The notes under the pieces were generated by a model that worked only from the letters and a program-made list of their open reading frames with translations, did not search any database and had not been told where the DNA came from. From Marinobacter nauticus (GTDB lineage: Bacteria > Pseudomonadota > Gammaproteobacteria > Enterobacterales > Shewanellaceae): a DNA stretch of 64,000 nucleotides. The stretch spans positions 496,001 to 560,000 of the forward strand of contig NZ_JAHVJZ010000003.1 in NCBI RefSeq assembly GCF_019801015.1, given 5' to 3'. The position numbers were made by a program, and so were the translations under genes. Position 1 is the first letter of the stretch, and every line of letters starts with the position of its first letter. Shown piece after piece: positions 34,549-43,012 of this stretch.

Positions 34549-34570
34549 CATTTGGCAAAATAGCCAAATG
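34549..34570. promoter_or_regulatory. Palindromic ArsR operator
   Basis: CATTTGGC (34549-34556) and GCCAAATG (34563-34570), perfect 8-base arms around AAAATA. It sits in the promoter of the arsREFG-permease operon. Confidence 0.7.
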
Positions 34571-34677
34571 TTTTCTGTGCCGCACCGGTTATTAATGCCT
34601 CGTTGATGGAACTGTGAACGACTCGGAAAACGTGGCGCCAGCGCAGCAAGAAATTTCGCTTGCCCCGGCGTTCCGAC

Positions 34678-34704
34678 AAAAAAAGCCGGCACAAGTGCCG
34701 GCAA
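34678..34704 (-). terminator. Terminator of the porin/ABC/ligase operon
   Basis: On the minus strand GCCGGCAC-TT-GTGCCGGC followed by seven T, about 33 bases past the last stop of the operon. Confidence 0.85.
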
Positions 34705-34736
34705 ATCCGTTGGGAAGGGACCCCATCGGGAGAGAT

Positions 34737-35966
34737 TCAGGGGACGGGCCGGGTGTCCTCAATGACCACGCCATCGCGGGGCAGCGCACCGGGTTCCACC
34801 CAGCGGGCAGCAACGCCCAGCCGAAGCAGGGCGCGAGCCTGGGCTTCCACTTCGCCGGCGGAAGCCGTCGGCATGGCTTCGGGCTCACACAGCAGTTCAA
34901 GGCTGTCCTGCCCAGCCAGTTGACGCACCACCGCCCGCACCCGGCTGAGGCCGTCAATGCGGTTACATAACTGCTCCAGCTGGCCCGGGTGAACGAACAA
35001 GCCTTTTACCTTGGTGGATTGGTCCGCCCGCCCCTGCCAGCCCCGGATCCGTAGGTTGGTGCGACCACAGGGGCTGGGAGCCGTTAACACCGAGGAGAGG
35101 TCACCGGTGGCAAAGCGGATCAACGGGTAGTCCGGGTTAAAGCTGGTCACGACCACCTCCCCCACTTCGCCCTCCGGAACCGGTGTGCCCGTACCGGGGC
35201 GGACCACTTCCAGCAGCAGATCCTCATCCACGATCAGCCCGGTATCCGGCTGACTTTCATACGCGATCAGCCCCACATCCGCCGTGGCGTAGGCCTGGCG
35301 CACCTGGATCCCCGCCGCTTCAAAGCGGGCACGCAGGCTGGCCGGCAGGGCTTCCCCTGTCACCAACGCCACGTCGAACGACAGCCGCTGCCCCATCGCC
35401 TCCGCTTTATCCAGCAAAATGGCCAGAAACGATGGGGTGCCGCAGTAGCCTTCCGGCTTCAGATGAGCATTCACCGCCAGCTGCTGTTCCGTCTGACCCG
35501 GCCCGGCGGGAATCACTGAGCAGCCACAGGCCCGCGCGCCGGAATCGAGGATAAAGCCTCCGGGCGAGAGGTGATAAGAGAGGCAGTTCTGCACCCGCAT
35601 GCCGGGGGTAAAACCGGCCGCCCGGAACGCCCGGCCCATTCGCCACCAGTCCGGCTCGCAACGCTCCGGCTCCGCAATGGGTCCGGGTGACAGAAACAGA
35701 CGGTCGACGCAGGCCGTCATCGCGGCCACACCACCCAACGGAGGATGCGCCTGCTGCAGCTGAATCAGGTCCGATTTGCGCAACAGTGGCAACTCAGACA
35801 GCGCAGCGCGGGAGGTCAGCGAGCCGCTCTCCACCGCCACCAGCGTCTGGCTGTAGTGGCTGCACTGGCGACGGGCGTAATCCACCACCTCCTGAAGGCT
35901 GGCCAGCAGGTTCTGTTCCCTCAGTTGGGGATCCTGATGTTCTCTGGGGTCGTGATAACCTTCCAT
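34737..35966 (-). CDS. Phenylacetate-CoA ligase-like AMP-forming enzyme
   Basis: 409 residues, PaaK branch of the ANL superfamily. LLRKSDLIQLQQAHPP is typical of the N-terminal part; VALVTGEALPASLRARFEA and RQAYATADVGLIAYE correspond to the adenylate core; DYPLIRFATGDLSSVL is the D-containing ribose motif; the lid domain begins at RIRGWQGRADQSTKVKGLFVHP. The P-loop motif expected around residue 92 (SSGTTG in PaaK) reads FLSPGPIAEP, weak or lost, so ATP binding may be altered. It is the last gene of the operon, 9 bases after livF. The substrate should be the acid imported by the ABC system. Confidence 0.78.
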   Translation of the reverse strand: MEGYHDPREHQDPQLREQNLLASLQEVVDYARRQCSHYSQTLVAVESGSLTSRAALSELPLLRKSDLIQLQQAHPPLGGVAAMTACVDRLFLSPGPIAEPERCEPDWWRMGRAFRAAGFTPGMRVQNCLSYHLSPGGFILDSGARACGCSVIPAGPGQTEQQLAVNAHLKPEGYCGTPSFLAILLDKAEAMGQRLSFDVALVTGEALPASLRARFEAAGIQVRQAYATADVGLIAYESQPDTGLIVDEDLLLEVVRPGTGTPVPEGEVGEVVVTSFNPDYPLIRFATGDLSSVLTAPSPCGRTNLRIRGWQGRADQSTKVKGLFVHPGQLEQLCNRIDGLSRVRAVVRQLAGQDSLELLCEPEAMPTASAGEVEAQARALLRLGVAARWVEPGALPRDGVVIEDTRPVP

Positions 35967-35975
35967 CGCTCCCCC

Positions 35976-36797
35976 TTACAACCAGCGCTTGCGGCGCTTG
36001 TAGGACTTCAGGTTCTTAAAGCTCTTACGCTCTTCGTTGCCGCCGCCGAGATAAAACTCCTTTACGTCCTCGTTTTCCAGCAGCTGTTCACGAGTGCCGT
36101 CCAGCACGATTTTGCCGGACTCCATGATGTAGCCATAATCCGCCACTTTCAGGGCGTAGTTGGCGTTTTGCTCCACCAGCAGCATGGTGATCCCCTGCTC
36201 CCGGTTGATCAGTTCAATGATGCCAAACACCTCTTTTACCAGCAGCGGTGACAGCCCCATGGAAGGCTCATCCAGCAGAATCATCTGGGGACGGGCCATC
36301 AGCGCCCGGCCAATCGCCAGCATCTGCTGCTCACCACCGGACAGGTAACCCGCTAGCCCGGTGCGCTCCCGCAGGCGGGGAAAGTAGTTCAGCACCATTT
36401 CGATGTCGGCGGCCACCTCTTTGTCCCGACGGGTATAAGCCCCCAGTTTGAGGTTCTCAATCACCGTCATGTCTTCAACAATGCGACGTCCCTCCATCAC
36501 CTGAAACAGGCCAGCGCGAACGATGCGCTCGGGCGAGGCATTGTCGATGCGCTTATCCAGAAAATGGATGTCACCCCGGGTCACTTCGCCATCTTCGCTT
36601 TTCAGCAGGCCCGAAATCGCTTTTAGCGTGGTGGACTTGCCGGCGCCATTAGGGCCCAGCAGCGTGACAATCTGCCCTTTGGGCACGTCAATGCTGACCC
36701 CACGCAACACCTGTATCACTTCGTCATACACCACTTCGATGTTGTTGATGGCCAGAAGCGCTTGGGTCTCCTGGGCCACTGCTGCGGAATGTGTCAT
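35976..36797 (-). CDS. livF: Branched-chain-type ABC transporter ATPase (LivF-like)
   Basis: About 273 residues. Walker A GPNGAGKSTT, signature LSGGEQQMLAIGRAL, Walker B MILLDEPSMGLSPLL, H-loop replaced by VEQN as usual in LivF proteins. A basic tail (KNLKSYKRRKRW) extends the C-terminus beyond the normal 235 residues. ATG 36797 follows GGGAGAG. It pairs with the LivG-like ATPase (42145-42939) to power the permease. Confidence 0.9.
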   Translation of the reverse strand: MTHSAAVAQETQALLAINNIEVVYDEVIQVLRGVSIDVPKGQIVTLLGPNGAGKSTTLKAISGLLKSEDGEVTRGDIHFLDKRIDNASPERIVRAGLFQVMEGRRIVEDMTVIENLKLGAYTRRDKEVAADIEMVLNYFPRLRERTGLAGYLSGGEQQMLAIGRALMARPQMILLDEPSMGLSPLLVKEVFGIIELINREQGITMLLVEQNANYALKVADYGYIMESGKIVLDGTREQLLENEDVKEFYLGGGNEERKSFKNLKSYKRRKRWL

Positions 36798-36873
36798 TGG
36801 CTCTCCCTGTGCCGGATTGGGGGCCCGAACCTCGGGGCCCCGTTTGCTGTTGCTGTACGACGCTTGACTGAAC

Positions 36874-38106
36874 TCAGAAGCCAAGCCAGTCGCTGCGGCG
36901 TTCCAGAGTCATCTGGCTGACTGGCTCAATCCGGATGTCACCGCCGTTGTAGTTGCCCTTATAGATGTTCACCTGGCTGACGCCGCGGTGGTCATCCTCA
37001 CTCCAGGTGGCGGCCAGACAGACCCCTTCCAGACCCTGAGGCACCCAGTTCTGGCGGGCATACATGCCGGCCTTGATGTTGTCACCGGTAATGCCGCCGT
37101 TGGCCTTGGCCCACTCCATCGCCTCTTTCATGTAGTACACCGAGCAGACACCACGGATGTAATGATGGGGACGGAACTGCTCACCGCTGGGGTCGGACAT
37201 GCGGGAGACCGCTTTAACCAGTGTCATGCCCGGTGCCGTGTCCTCCCAGAACGGAGTCATGGTGGGGAAGATGTAATCCTTGATGCCATCCCCGGCCGCT
37301 TCAAACACGGTGCGGTCGCCGCCCCAGATGTTCGCCATAAACTGAACGTCGGTGCCCACGGTGTTGCAGGACTTCACCAGCGACAGCACCGAACTGCCCA
37401 GGTTGCCGATGTAACCGTAGTGGGTGCCGGAACTCTTAAGGCTCAGGCACTGGGCTTTAAAATCGCCCGGCTTCATGGAGATCACCACCGGGGGCATCAC
37501 CTCAAAACCCAGTTCCTGCGCGTACTCCGCACAGGCCGCTTTGGGGGCGTTGGGATAGGGATGGTTGGCGCCGATATGGGTAAACTTCGGCTTGCCCTGC
37601 CCCCCTTTGGCTTTCCAGTCCTCAGCCGCCCACTGCACCAGACCCCGGCAGGTGTCGGAGTAGGAAGCGCCGTAGAAGAAGTTGTATGGTGCCGGCTTCT
37701 GGGTCTTGGGGTTCAGCCCTTTCGGGTCGGTCAGGTGGGCCGAGTAAGAGGCAGAGAACACCGGTACCCGGTCCTTGGCGGCAAACGAGATCAAGGCTTC
37801 GGTGTCGGCCGTGCCCCACCCCTGCATCGCCACCATGTCCTTGCGGGATACCCACTTTTTGTAGGACGCGATCGCCTGAGGCACTTTGTAGGCGTAATCG
37901 ATGGTTTCAAACTCCAGCCGGGTGCCGCTGATGCCGCCATTGGCGTTGATGTACGCCATCGCATCACGGACGCCGTCGGCATACTGCTTGCCGACAAAGG
38001 CCGTGGGGCCGGACATGTCCGCCAGGTGGCCAACGAATACCGCATCTTCGGCCTGGGCCGGCAGGCTCAACAGAGCTGCGGCCGCAATCATCCATCCTTT
38101 TTGCAT
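36874..38106 (-). CDS. Periplasmic substrate-binding protein of Liv-type ABC transporter
   Basis: 410 residues with signal peptide (WMIAAAALLSLPAQA). Type I periplasmic binding fold: VGHLADMSGPTAFVGKQYADGV, YINANGGISGTRLEFETIDY and KKWVSRKDMVAMQGWGTADT are the two sides of the ligand pocket entry. Six or more Cys suggest disulfides. More like the binding proteins next to CoA ligases than LivK/LivJ for amino acids. Ligand unknown. Confidence 0.88.
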   Translation of the reverse strand: MQKGWMIAAAALLSLPAQAEDAVFVGHLADMSGPTAFVGKQYADGVRDAMAYINANGGISGTRLEFETIDYAYKVPQAIASYKKWVSRKDMVAMQGWGTADTEALISFAAKDRVPVFSASYSAHLTDPKGLNPKTQKPAPYNFFYGASYSDTCRGLVQWAAEDWKAKGGQGKPKFTHIGANHPYPNAPKAACAEYAQELGFEVMPPVVISMKPGDFKAQCLSLKSSGTHYGYIGNLGSSVLSLVKSCNTVGTDVQFMANIWGGDRTVFEAAGDGIKDYIFPTMTPFWEDTAPGMTLVKAVSRMSDPSGEQFRPHHYIRGVCSVYYMKEAMEWAKANGGITGDNIKAGMYARQNWVPQGLEGVCLAATWSEDDHRGVSQVNIYKGNYNGGDIRIEPVSQMTLERRSDWLGF

Positions 38107-38187
38107 CGGTTTTTCCCTTTCGTTTATGGGGCATTGCGCCCCGTTTTCAGGCCGGAGCGCCGCTGGCGCTCCGATTGCGGTTTCGCC

Positions 38188-39261
38188 TCAGTAGGCGAAG
38201 GGGTAGCACTTCCAGTAGTTCTTGATCTGCTGCCAGCGGTGAGCCAGTCCCTGGGGTTCGAAAATCAGGAACAGAATGATCACCAGCCCAATGGCCATCT
38301 CTTTCAGGTAGGCCAGGCCATCCACCACCATCGGAATGTTGCCCCACTCGGTTTGCTTCATCAGGCCTACGCCTCCGGTCAGCACTTCCGGCAACAGCAC
38401 CATAAAGACGCAGCCCATCAGGGTGCCTTTAACCGAGCCCAGACCACCGATGATCACCATCGCCAGGAACTGCACGGACATCAGGATGGTGAAGCCCTCA
38501 GCGGAGACGTAACCCAGATAATGGGCGTACAGTGCACCGCCGATGCCGGCGTAGAAGGAGGAGATCCCAAACGACAGCAGGCGGTATTTGTTGAGCTTCA
38601 CGCCCATGATCTCGGCGGAGAGGTAATGGTCCCGCACCGCGACAAAGGCGCGGCCATCGCGACTGCGCATCAGGTTGCTGCCCCAGATGTACATAAACAC
38701 CAGCGCGAACAGGGCGATAAAGTAGAAGGACTCATCCGTATCGAAGGCAAAGCCAAACAGGTTTACCGGCTCCGCCATTGACCCGGCACTGCCACCGGAA
38801 AACCAGTCAGCCCGGGCAAAGAAGTCCTCGATGATGAACTGAGCCGCCAGAGTGGCGATCGCCAGATAGAGCCCCTTAATCCGGGCGGCCGGCATGCCAA
38901 ACAGCATGCCTACGCCCATGGTAAGGAAGCCCGCCAGTGGAATGCAGAACACCACCGGGATGCCGAAGCGGGTGTTCATCCAGGCCGAGGCAAAGGCTCC
39001 AAATCCGAAGAACGCGCCGTGGCCCAGGGAGATCTGGCCGGTAAAGCCCACCAGAATGTTCAGCCCCAGCGCCGCAATCCCCAGATAGCTGATCTGGATA
39101 AACAGGGTCAGGTAATAGGCATCCAGCACCCAGGGTGCCAGACAGGCCAGCGCGATAAAGGCGCAGGCCACCCAGCGGATGGTGCGGGTTTCAAAGATGG
39201 TATTGTCCTGTTTGTAACTGGTGCGGAAATCCCCGCACGGTCGCATCGCCAGGCTCGACAT
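38188..39261 (-). CDS. livM: Liv-type ABC transporter permease (LivM-like)
   Basis: 357 residues with about nine helices. SYLGIAALGLNILVGFTGQ, the LGHGAFFGFGAFASAW block and the cytoplasmic coupling loop GRAFVAVRDHYLSAEIMGV are LivM signatures. ATG 39261 with AAGGAG upstream. Followed by two hairpins (38107-38187 region) before the binding-protein gene, which may protect or separate transcripts. Confidence 0.92.
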   Translation of the reverse strand: MSSLAMRPCGDFRTSYKQDNTIFETRTIRWVACAFIALACLAPWVLDAYYLTLFIQISYLGIAALGLNILVGFTGQISLGHGAFFGFGAFASAWMNTRFGIPVVFCIPLAGFLTMGVGMLFGMPAARIKGLYLAIATLAAQFIIEDFFARADWFSGGSAGSMAEPVNLFGFAFDTDESFYFIALFALVFMYIWGSNLMRSRDGRAFVAVRDHYLSAEIMGVKLNKYRLLSFGISSFYAGIGGALYAHYLGYVSAEGFTILMSVQFLAMVIIGGLGSVKGTLMGCVFMVLLPEVLTGGVGLMKQTEWGNIPMVVDGLAYLKEMAIGLVIILFLIFEPQGLAHRWQQIKNYWKCYPFAY

Positions 39262-39293
39262 AACACTCTCCTTGTTGATTGATGCGGTACGGG

Positions 39294-40187
39294 TCAGATC
39301 CGTTCGATGTCTTTGGTGCCAAACAGCCCGTAGGGCTTGAACCAAAGAATCACCAGCAGGACGTAGAAGGGGGCGATGTCATACATGTTGCCTACCTGCA
39401 GATACTGGCTATCCACAAACTCCGCCAGGTTCTCCAGTACGCCAATCACAATGCCGCCGACAATGGCACCAACAATGGAGTCGAGCCCACCGAGAATCAC
39501 CGCCGGGAACACCTTAATGCCCATCACCGAGAGCGCGTCGGAGACGCCATTGACCATGCCAATCACCACGCCCGCTGTGGCGGACACGGTAGCCGCGATG
39601 CCCCAGCTCATGGCAAACACCTGCTTGACCGAGATCCCCAGACTCTGCGCCACCTGTTGGTTAAAGGCGGTAGCCCGCATCGCCAGGCCGTGCTTGGAGT
39701 GTTTAAAGAACAGGTAGAAGCCCACCATGATGAACAGGGCAATCACGGTGCTGAGCAGGTAAGCCAGCTCGATATTGAGGCCAAACAGGGAGACGCTGTG
39801 GGTCTCGAAGATGGCGGGGTAGTTGGCCGGTGCCACACCGAATATCCACTTCACCAGAGACTGGAAAAAGATGGAGAGGCCGATGGTCACCATGATCACT
39901 GAGATGATGGGTTCGCCAATCATCGGCCGCAGAACGATCATCTGCAGCGCCACCCCGAACAGCGCCATAAACGCGAGGCTGATCAGAAAGCCCACCAAAA
40001 ACGGCAGCTCCAGGTAGACCAGCAACGCCCAGCACACCCAGGCCCCCACCAGCAGGAATTCGCCCTGGGCAAAGTTGACGATCTGGGTGGACTTGTACAC
40101 CAGTACAAAGCACATCCCCACCACGCCGTAGAGCAGCCCGACAATCAGGCCGTTCACCAACAGTTGCAGCAGCAGTTCAAAATTCAT
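39294..40187 (-). CDS. livH: Liv-type ABC transporter permease (LivH-like)
   Basis: 297 residues with eight helices. NGLIVGLLYGVVGMCFVLVYK, FAQGEFLLVGAW, the coupling loop GLAMRATAFNQQVAQSLGI and ILGGLDSIVGAIVGGIVIGV define the family. ATG 40187 overlaps the ligase stop as ATGA, with AAGGAG inside the ligase reading frame as ribosome site, so translation is coupled. Confidence 0.92.
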   Translation of the reverse strand: MNFELLLQLLVNGLIVGLLYGVVGMCFVLVYKSTQIVNFAQGEFLLVGAWVCWALLVYLELPFLVGFLISLAFMALFGVALQMIVLRPMIGEPIISVIMVTIGLSIFFQSLVKWIFGVAPANYPAIFETHSVSLFGLNIELAYLLSTVIALFIMVGFYLFFKHSKHGLAMRATAFNQQVAQSLGISVKQVFAMSWGIAATVSATAGVVIGMVNGVSDALSVMGIKVFPAVILGGLDSIVGAIVGGIVIGVLENLAEFVDSQYLQVGNMYDIAPFYVLLVILWFKPYGLFGTKDIERI

Positions 40188-42145
40188 GACGCTCTCCTTA
40201 GCGCGTTGTCCTGTGTCTGCCCGCTCTCGGGCACCAGCGTCCGTACCGGCAATTGGGTCTGCACCCGGGACTGACTGCCATCCTGGAAGCGGATCACGGT
40301 ATCGATGTCCACCGACGGGGCATCAGCGTAAATCGCCTCAATGATGTCGCCGTACTTGTCCGCGATAACGCTGCGTCGCACTTTTCGGGTTCGGGTCAGC
40401 TCACCGTCGTCCGCATCCAGCTCTTTGTAGAGCAGCACGAACTTGGCGATGCGCTGAGCCTCAGGCAGGGAGGCGTTGACCTGCTCCACCTCCTCTGCAA
40501 GCTTGCTGTACACCTCCGGCAGACTGGCCAGACTGGTGTAGTTGGTGAAGGCCAGCCCCTGACGCTCCGCCCACTTGGCCACGATGGCGTAGCGGATGCA
40601 GAGAATGGCGGTAAGGTAGGGACGATCACCGCCGAGGATCACCGCCTCGCCGATAAAGCTGGAGAACTTGAGTTTGTTCTCGATGTACTGGGGGGAGAAC
40701 TGCACCCCGGTGCTGGTATGGGCCAGATCCTTGATCCGGTCGATCACCACCAGGTGGCCGGAAGGCTTGAAATACCCGGCATCACCGGTGTGCATCCAGC
40801 CATCCTGCACATCCTCTTCATAGGCTTCGCGATTGCCCAGGTAACCGCAGAACATCCCTTCGGTGCGGGCCACCACCTCGCCGAGCCCTTCGCTGTCGGC
40901 GTTGATCACTTTCACTTCGGCGTTGTCGAACGGCAGGCCGACGCTGTCGTAATCCACATCCTCGGCCGGGTGGATCACATAGGCGCCGCCCATTTCGGTC
41001 TGGCCGTAGAGCTGGCGCAACGGCACCCCGATGCACTGGAAGAAACGGAAGGTGTCCGGCCCCATCGCCGCACCACCGGTGGCGGCGGATTTCAGGAAGG
41101 AGAATCCGAGGCGGTCCCGCAGCGCCTTCATCAGCAGCCAATCCGCCAGCGTTGAACGACGCCCCTGCGCCAGCGCGGTTTCCGCCCGCTTCATGGCGAA
41201 CTGGTAAATCGCCTGCTTCAGCGGCGTGGAGTCCATCATCCGTGCCTGCACATCGGCCAGGATCTGCTCCCAGACCCTGGGCGCCAGCAACACAAAGCTG
41301 GGGCCGATCTCGCGCAGGTCGGCCATCATGGTTTCCTGCTCTTCAACAAAGTTGATCACCAGGCGGGCGATCAGCGCCTGCCCCACGGCGTACACCTGCT
41401 CCATGATCCAGGGCAGCGGCAGAACGGACACGTAGTTGTCACCGGGCTGGCGCGGGTCAGCACGCAGGTAGGCGCTGCAGTGAGACAGGAACTGGCGCCC
41501 CTGCAACAGGGCAATTTTCGGTTTGGAGGTGGTGCCTGAGGTGGTGCAGTAGATCGCCACTTTATCCGGATCAGTGGCGTCCACCAGATGGTCGAACGCC
41601 TGGGGTTCGCGGTCTTCCAGCTCCCGCCCCAGTCGGTACAGGTCTTCCACGTCCACCAGTCGTTTATCGTCGTACTTGCGCATGCCCCGTGGGTCGCAAT
41701 AGACGATGTACTGAACGTCAGGGATGGTGTCTTCCAGCTCCAGCAGCTTGTCGCACTGCTCCTCATCCTCGGCAATCACCACTTTGGTGCCGCTTTGGTT
41801 GATCAGGTAAGCCACCTCCTCATGCAGGGAGTCCTGGTAGATGCCGATGGAAAACCCGCCCAGAGTGTGGGCCGCCAGTTCACCCCAGACCCACTCCGGC
41901 CGGTTATCCCCGAGCAGGGCAATGGTGTCGTCCACACCGATGCCGAGGCTGCGCAGGCCCAGCGACATCCATTTCACCCGGTCGCGGTAATCCGCCCAGG
42001 TGAACTCGTTCCAGATCCCGAACTCCTTCTCCCGCATGGCCACCTCCGATGGCCAGTGCCGGGCATTGTGCCGAAGCAGTTTGGGAAAGGTATCCAGAGC
42101 GCCGGTATCAAACGGCACCTGAGCCACATCATGCTGCACGCTCAT
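40184..42145 (-). CDS. Long-chain acyl-CoA synthetase-like AMP-binding enzyme
   Basis: 653 residues, long-chain-fatty-acid ligase branch of the ANL superfamily. AMP motif YCTTSGTTSKPK at about residue 203; YGQTEMGG and YDSVGLPFDNAEVKV; WMHTGDAGYFKPSGHLVVIDRIKDL with the ribose-binding Asp and hinge; a C-terminal lid with RTRKVRRSVI. The length and the extended N-terminus match proteins annotated as AMP-dependent ligases within Liv-type operons in many proteobacteria. Substrate class (fatty, aromatic or terpenoid acid) cannot be decided. Starts within the livG stop (TGATG), ends within the livH start. Confidence 0.88.
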   Translation of the reverse strand: MSVQHDVAQVPFDTGALDTFPKLLRHNARHWPSEVAMREKEFGIWNEFTWADYRDRVKWMSLGLRSLGIGVDDTIALLGDNRPEWVWGELAAHTLGGFSIGIYQDSLHEEVAYLINQSGTKVVIAEDEEQCDKLLELEDTIPDVQYIVYCDPRGMRKYDDKRLVDVEDLYRLGRELEDREPQAFDHLVDATDPDKVAIYCTTSGTTSKPKIALLQGRQFLSHCSAYLRADPRQPGDNYVSVLPLPWIMEQVYAVGQALIARLVINFVEEQETMMADLREIGPSFVLLAPRVWEQILADVQARMMDSTPLKQAIYQFAMKRAETALAQGRRSTLADWLLMKALRDRLGFSFLKSAATGGAAMGPDTFRFFQCIGVPLRQLYGQTEMGGAYVIHPAEDVDYDSVGLPFDNAEVKVINADSEGLGEVVARTEGMFCGYLGNREAYEEDVQDGWMHTGDAGYFKPSGHLVVIDRIKDLAHTSTGVQFSPQYIENKLKFSSFIGEAVILGGDRPYLTAILCIRYAIVAKWAERQGLAFTNYTSLASLPEVYSKLAEEVEQVNASLPEAQRIAKFVLLYKELDADDGELTRTRKVRRSVIADKYGDIIEAIYADAPSVDIDTVIRFQDGSQSRVQTQLPVRTLVPESGQTQDNALRRAS

Positions 42146-42939
42146 CAACCCGCCTCCTGCAGTTGTTCATCTTCCAGGCCCAGGTAGGCCCGCTTCACAT
42201 GCTCATCCGCCATCACCGCTTCCGGATCACCGCTGATCAGCTTTTTGCCGAAGTCGAGCACCATCACTTCGTGAGAGATGTCCATCACCACTCCCATGTC
42301 GTGCTCAATCATCACCACGGTGATGCCAAACTCTTCGTTGAGGTCGAGGATGTAGCGGGCCATGTCCTCCTTCTCCTCAAGGTTCATCCCCGCCATCGGC
42401 TCATCCAGCAGAATCATTTTGGGTTTCAGGGCCATGGCCCGGGCCAGCTCCACCCGTTTACGCAGGCCGTAGGAGAGGGTGCCAGCCACGGCTTTGCGGA
42501 CATGGCTGATCTCCAGAAAGTCGATGATCTCTTCCACTTCACGGCGGTGAGCCAACTCCTCTTTCTGTGCCGGTGAAAACCAGTACAGCGGGCCGGTCAG
42601 CCAGTTGTTTTTCATCAGGTGGTGACGCCCCACCATGATGTTGTCCAGCACCGACATATGGCCGAACAGGGCCAGGTTCTGGAAGGTGCGCCCCATGCCC
42701 AGATCTGCCCGGTCGTTGGGACGAAGGCGGGTGACGTCCCGGCCATCAAAGTGAATGGCCCCCGCCTGGGGGCGGTAGCGGCCGGAGATGCAGTTGAGCA
42801 TCGAGGTTTTGCCCGCCCCGTTAGGGCCGATAATGGAAAACACCGCGCCTCGTGGCACCTCGAAACTGACGTCGGTGAGCGCCTTTACCCCGCCAAAGGC
42901 CAGGGAAACGTGCTCAACCTTGAGGATGGAATCGGTCAT
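42145..42939 (-). CDS. livG: Branched-chain-type ABC transporter ATPase (LivG-like)
   Basis: 264 residues. Walker A GPNGAGKTSMLNC, FQNLALFGHMSVLDNIMVGRHH, signature LSYGLRKRVELARAM, Walker B MILLDEPMAGMNLEEKEDM, switch His in MIEHDMGVVM. ATG 42939 follows AAGGAG. First ABC gene after the porin; forms a heterodimer with the LivF-like ATPase. Confidence 0.92.
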   Translation of the reverse strand: MTDSILKVEHVSLAFGGVKALTDVSFEVPRGAVFSIIGPNGAGKTSMLNCISGRYRPQAGAIHFDGRDVTRLRPNDRADLGMGRTFQNLALFGHMSVLDNIMVGRHHLMKNNWLTGPLYWFSPAQKEELAHRREVEEIIDFLEISHVRKAVAGTLSYGLRKRVELARAMALKPKMILLDEPMAGMNLEEKEDMARYILDLNEEFGITVVMIEHDMGVVMDISHEVMVLDFGKKLISGDPEAVMADEHVKRAYLGLEDEQLQEAG

Positions 42940-42958
42940 TATCCGCTCCTTGGAACCA

Positions 42959-43007
42959 CCGGCCGCCACTGCGGCCGGAGTGCATTCAGGCGGTGCCAGG
43001 CACCGCC
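42959..43007. repeat. Two adjacent hairpins between porin and livG
   Basis: CCGGCCGC/GCGGCCGG (42959-42978) and GGCGGTGCC/GGCACCGCC (42989-43007). No T-tract follows, so they more likely stabilise the porin mRNA or lower read-through than terminate fully, giving more porin than transporter. Confidence 0.5.
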
Positions 43008-43012
43008 ACGAT

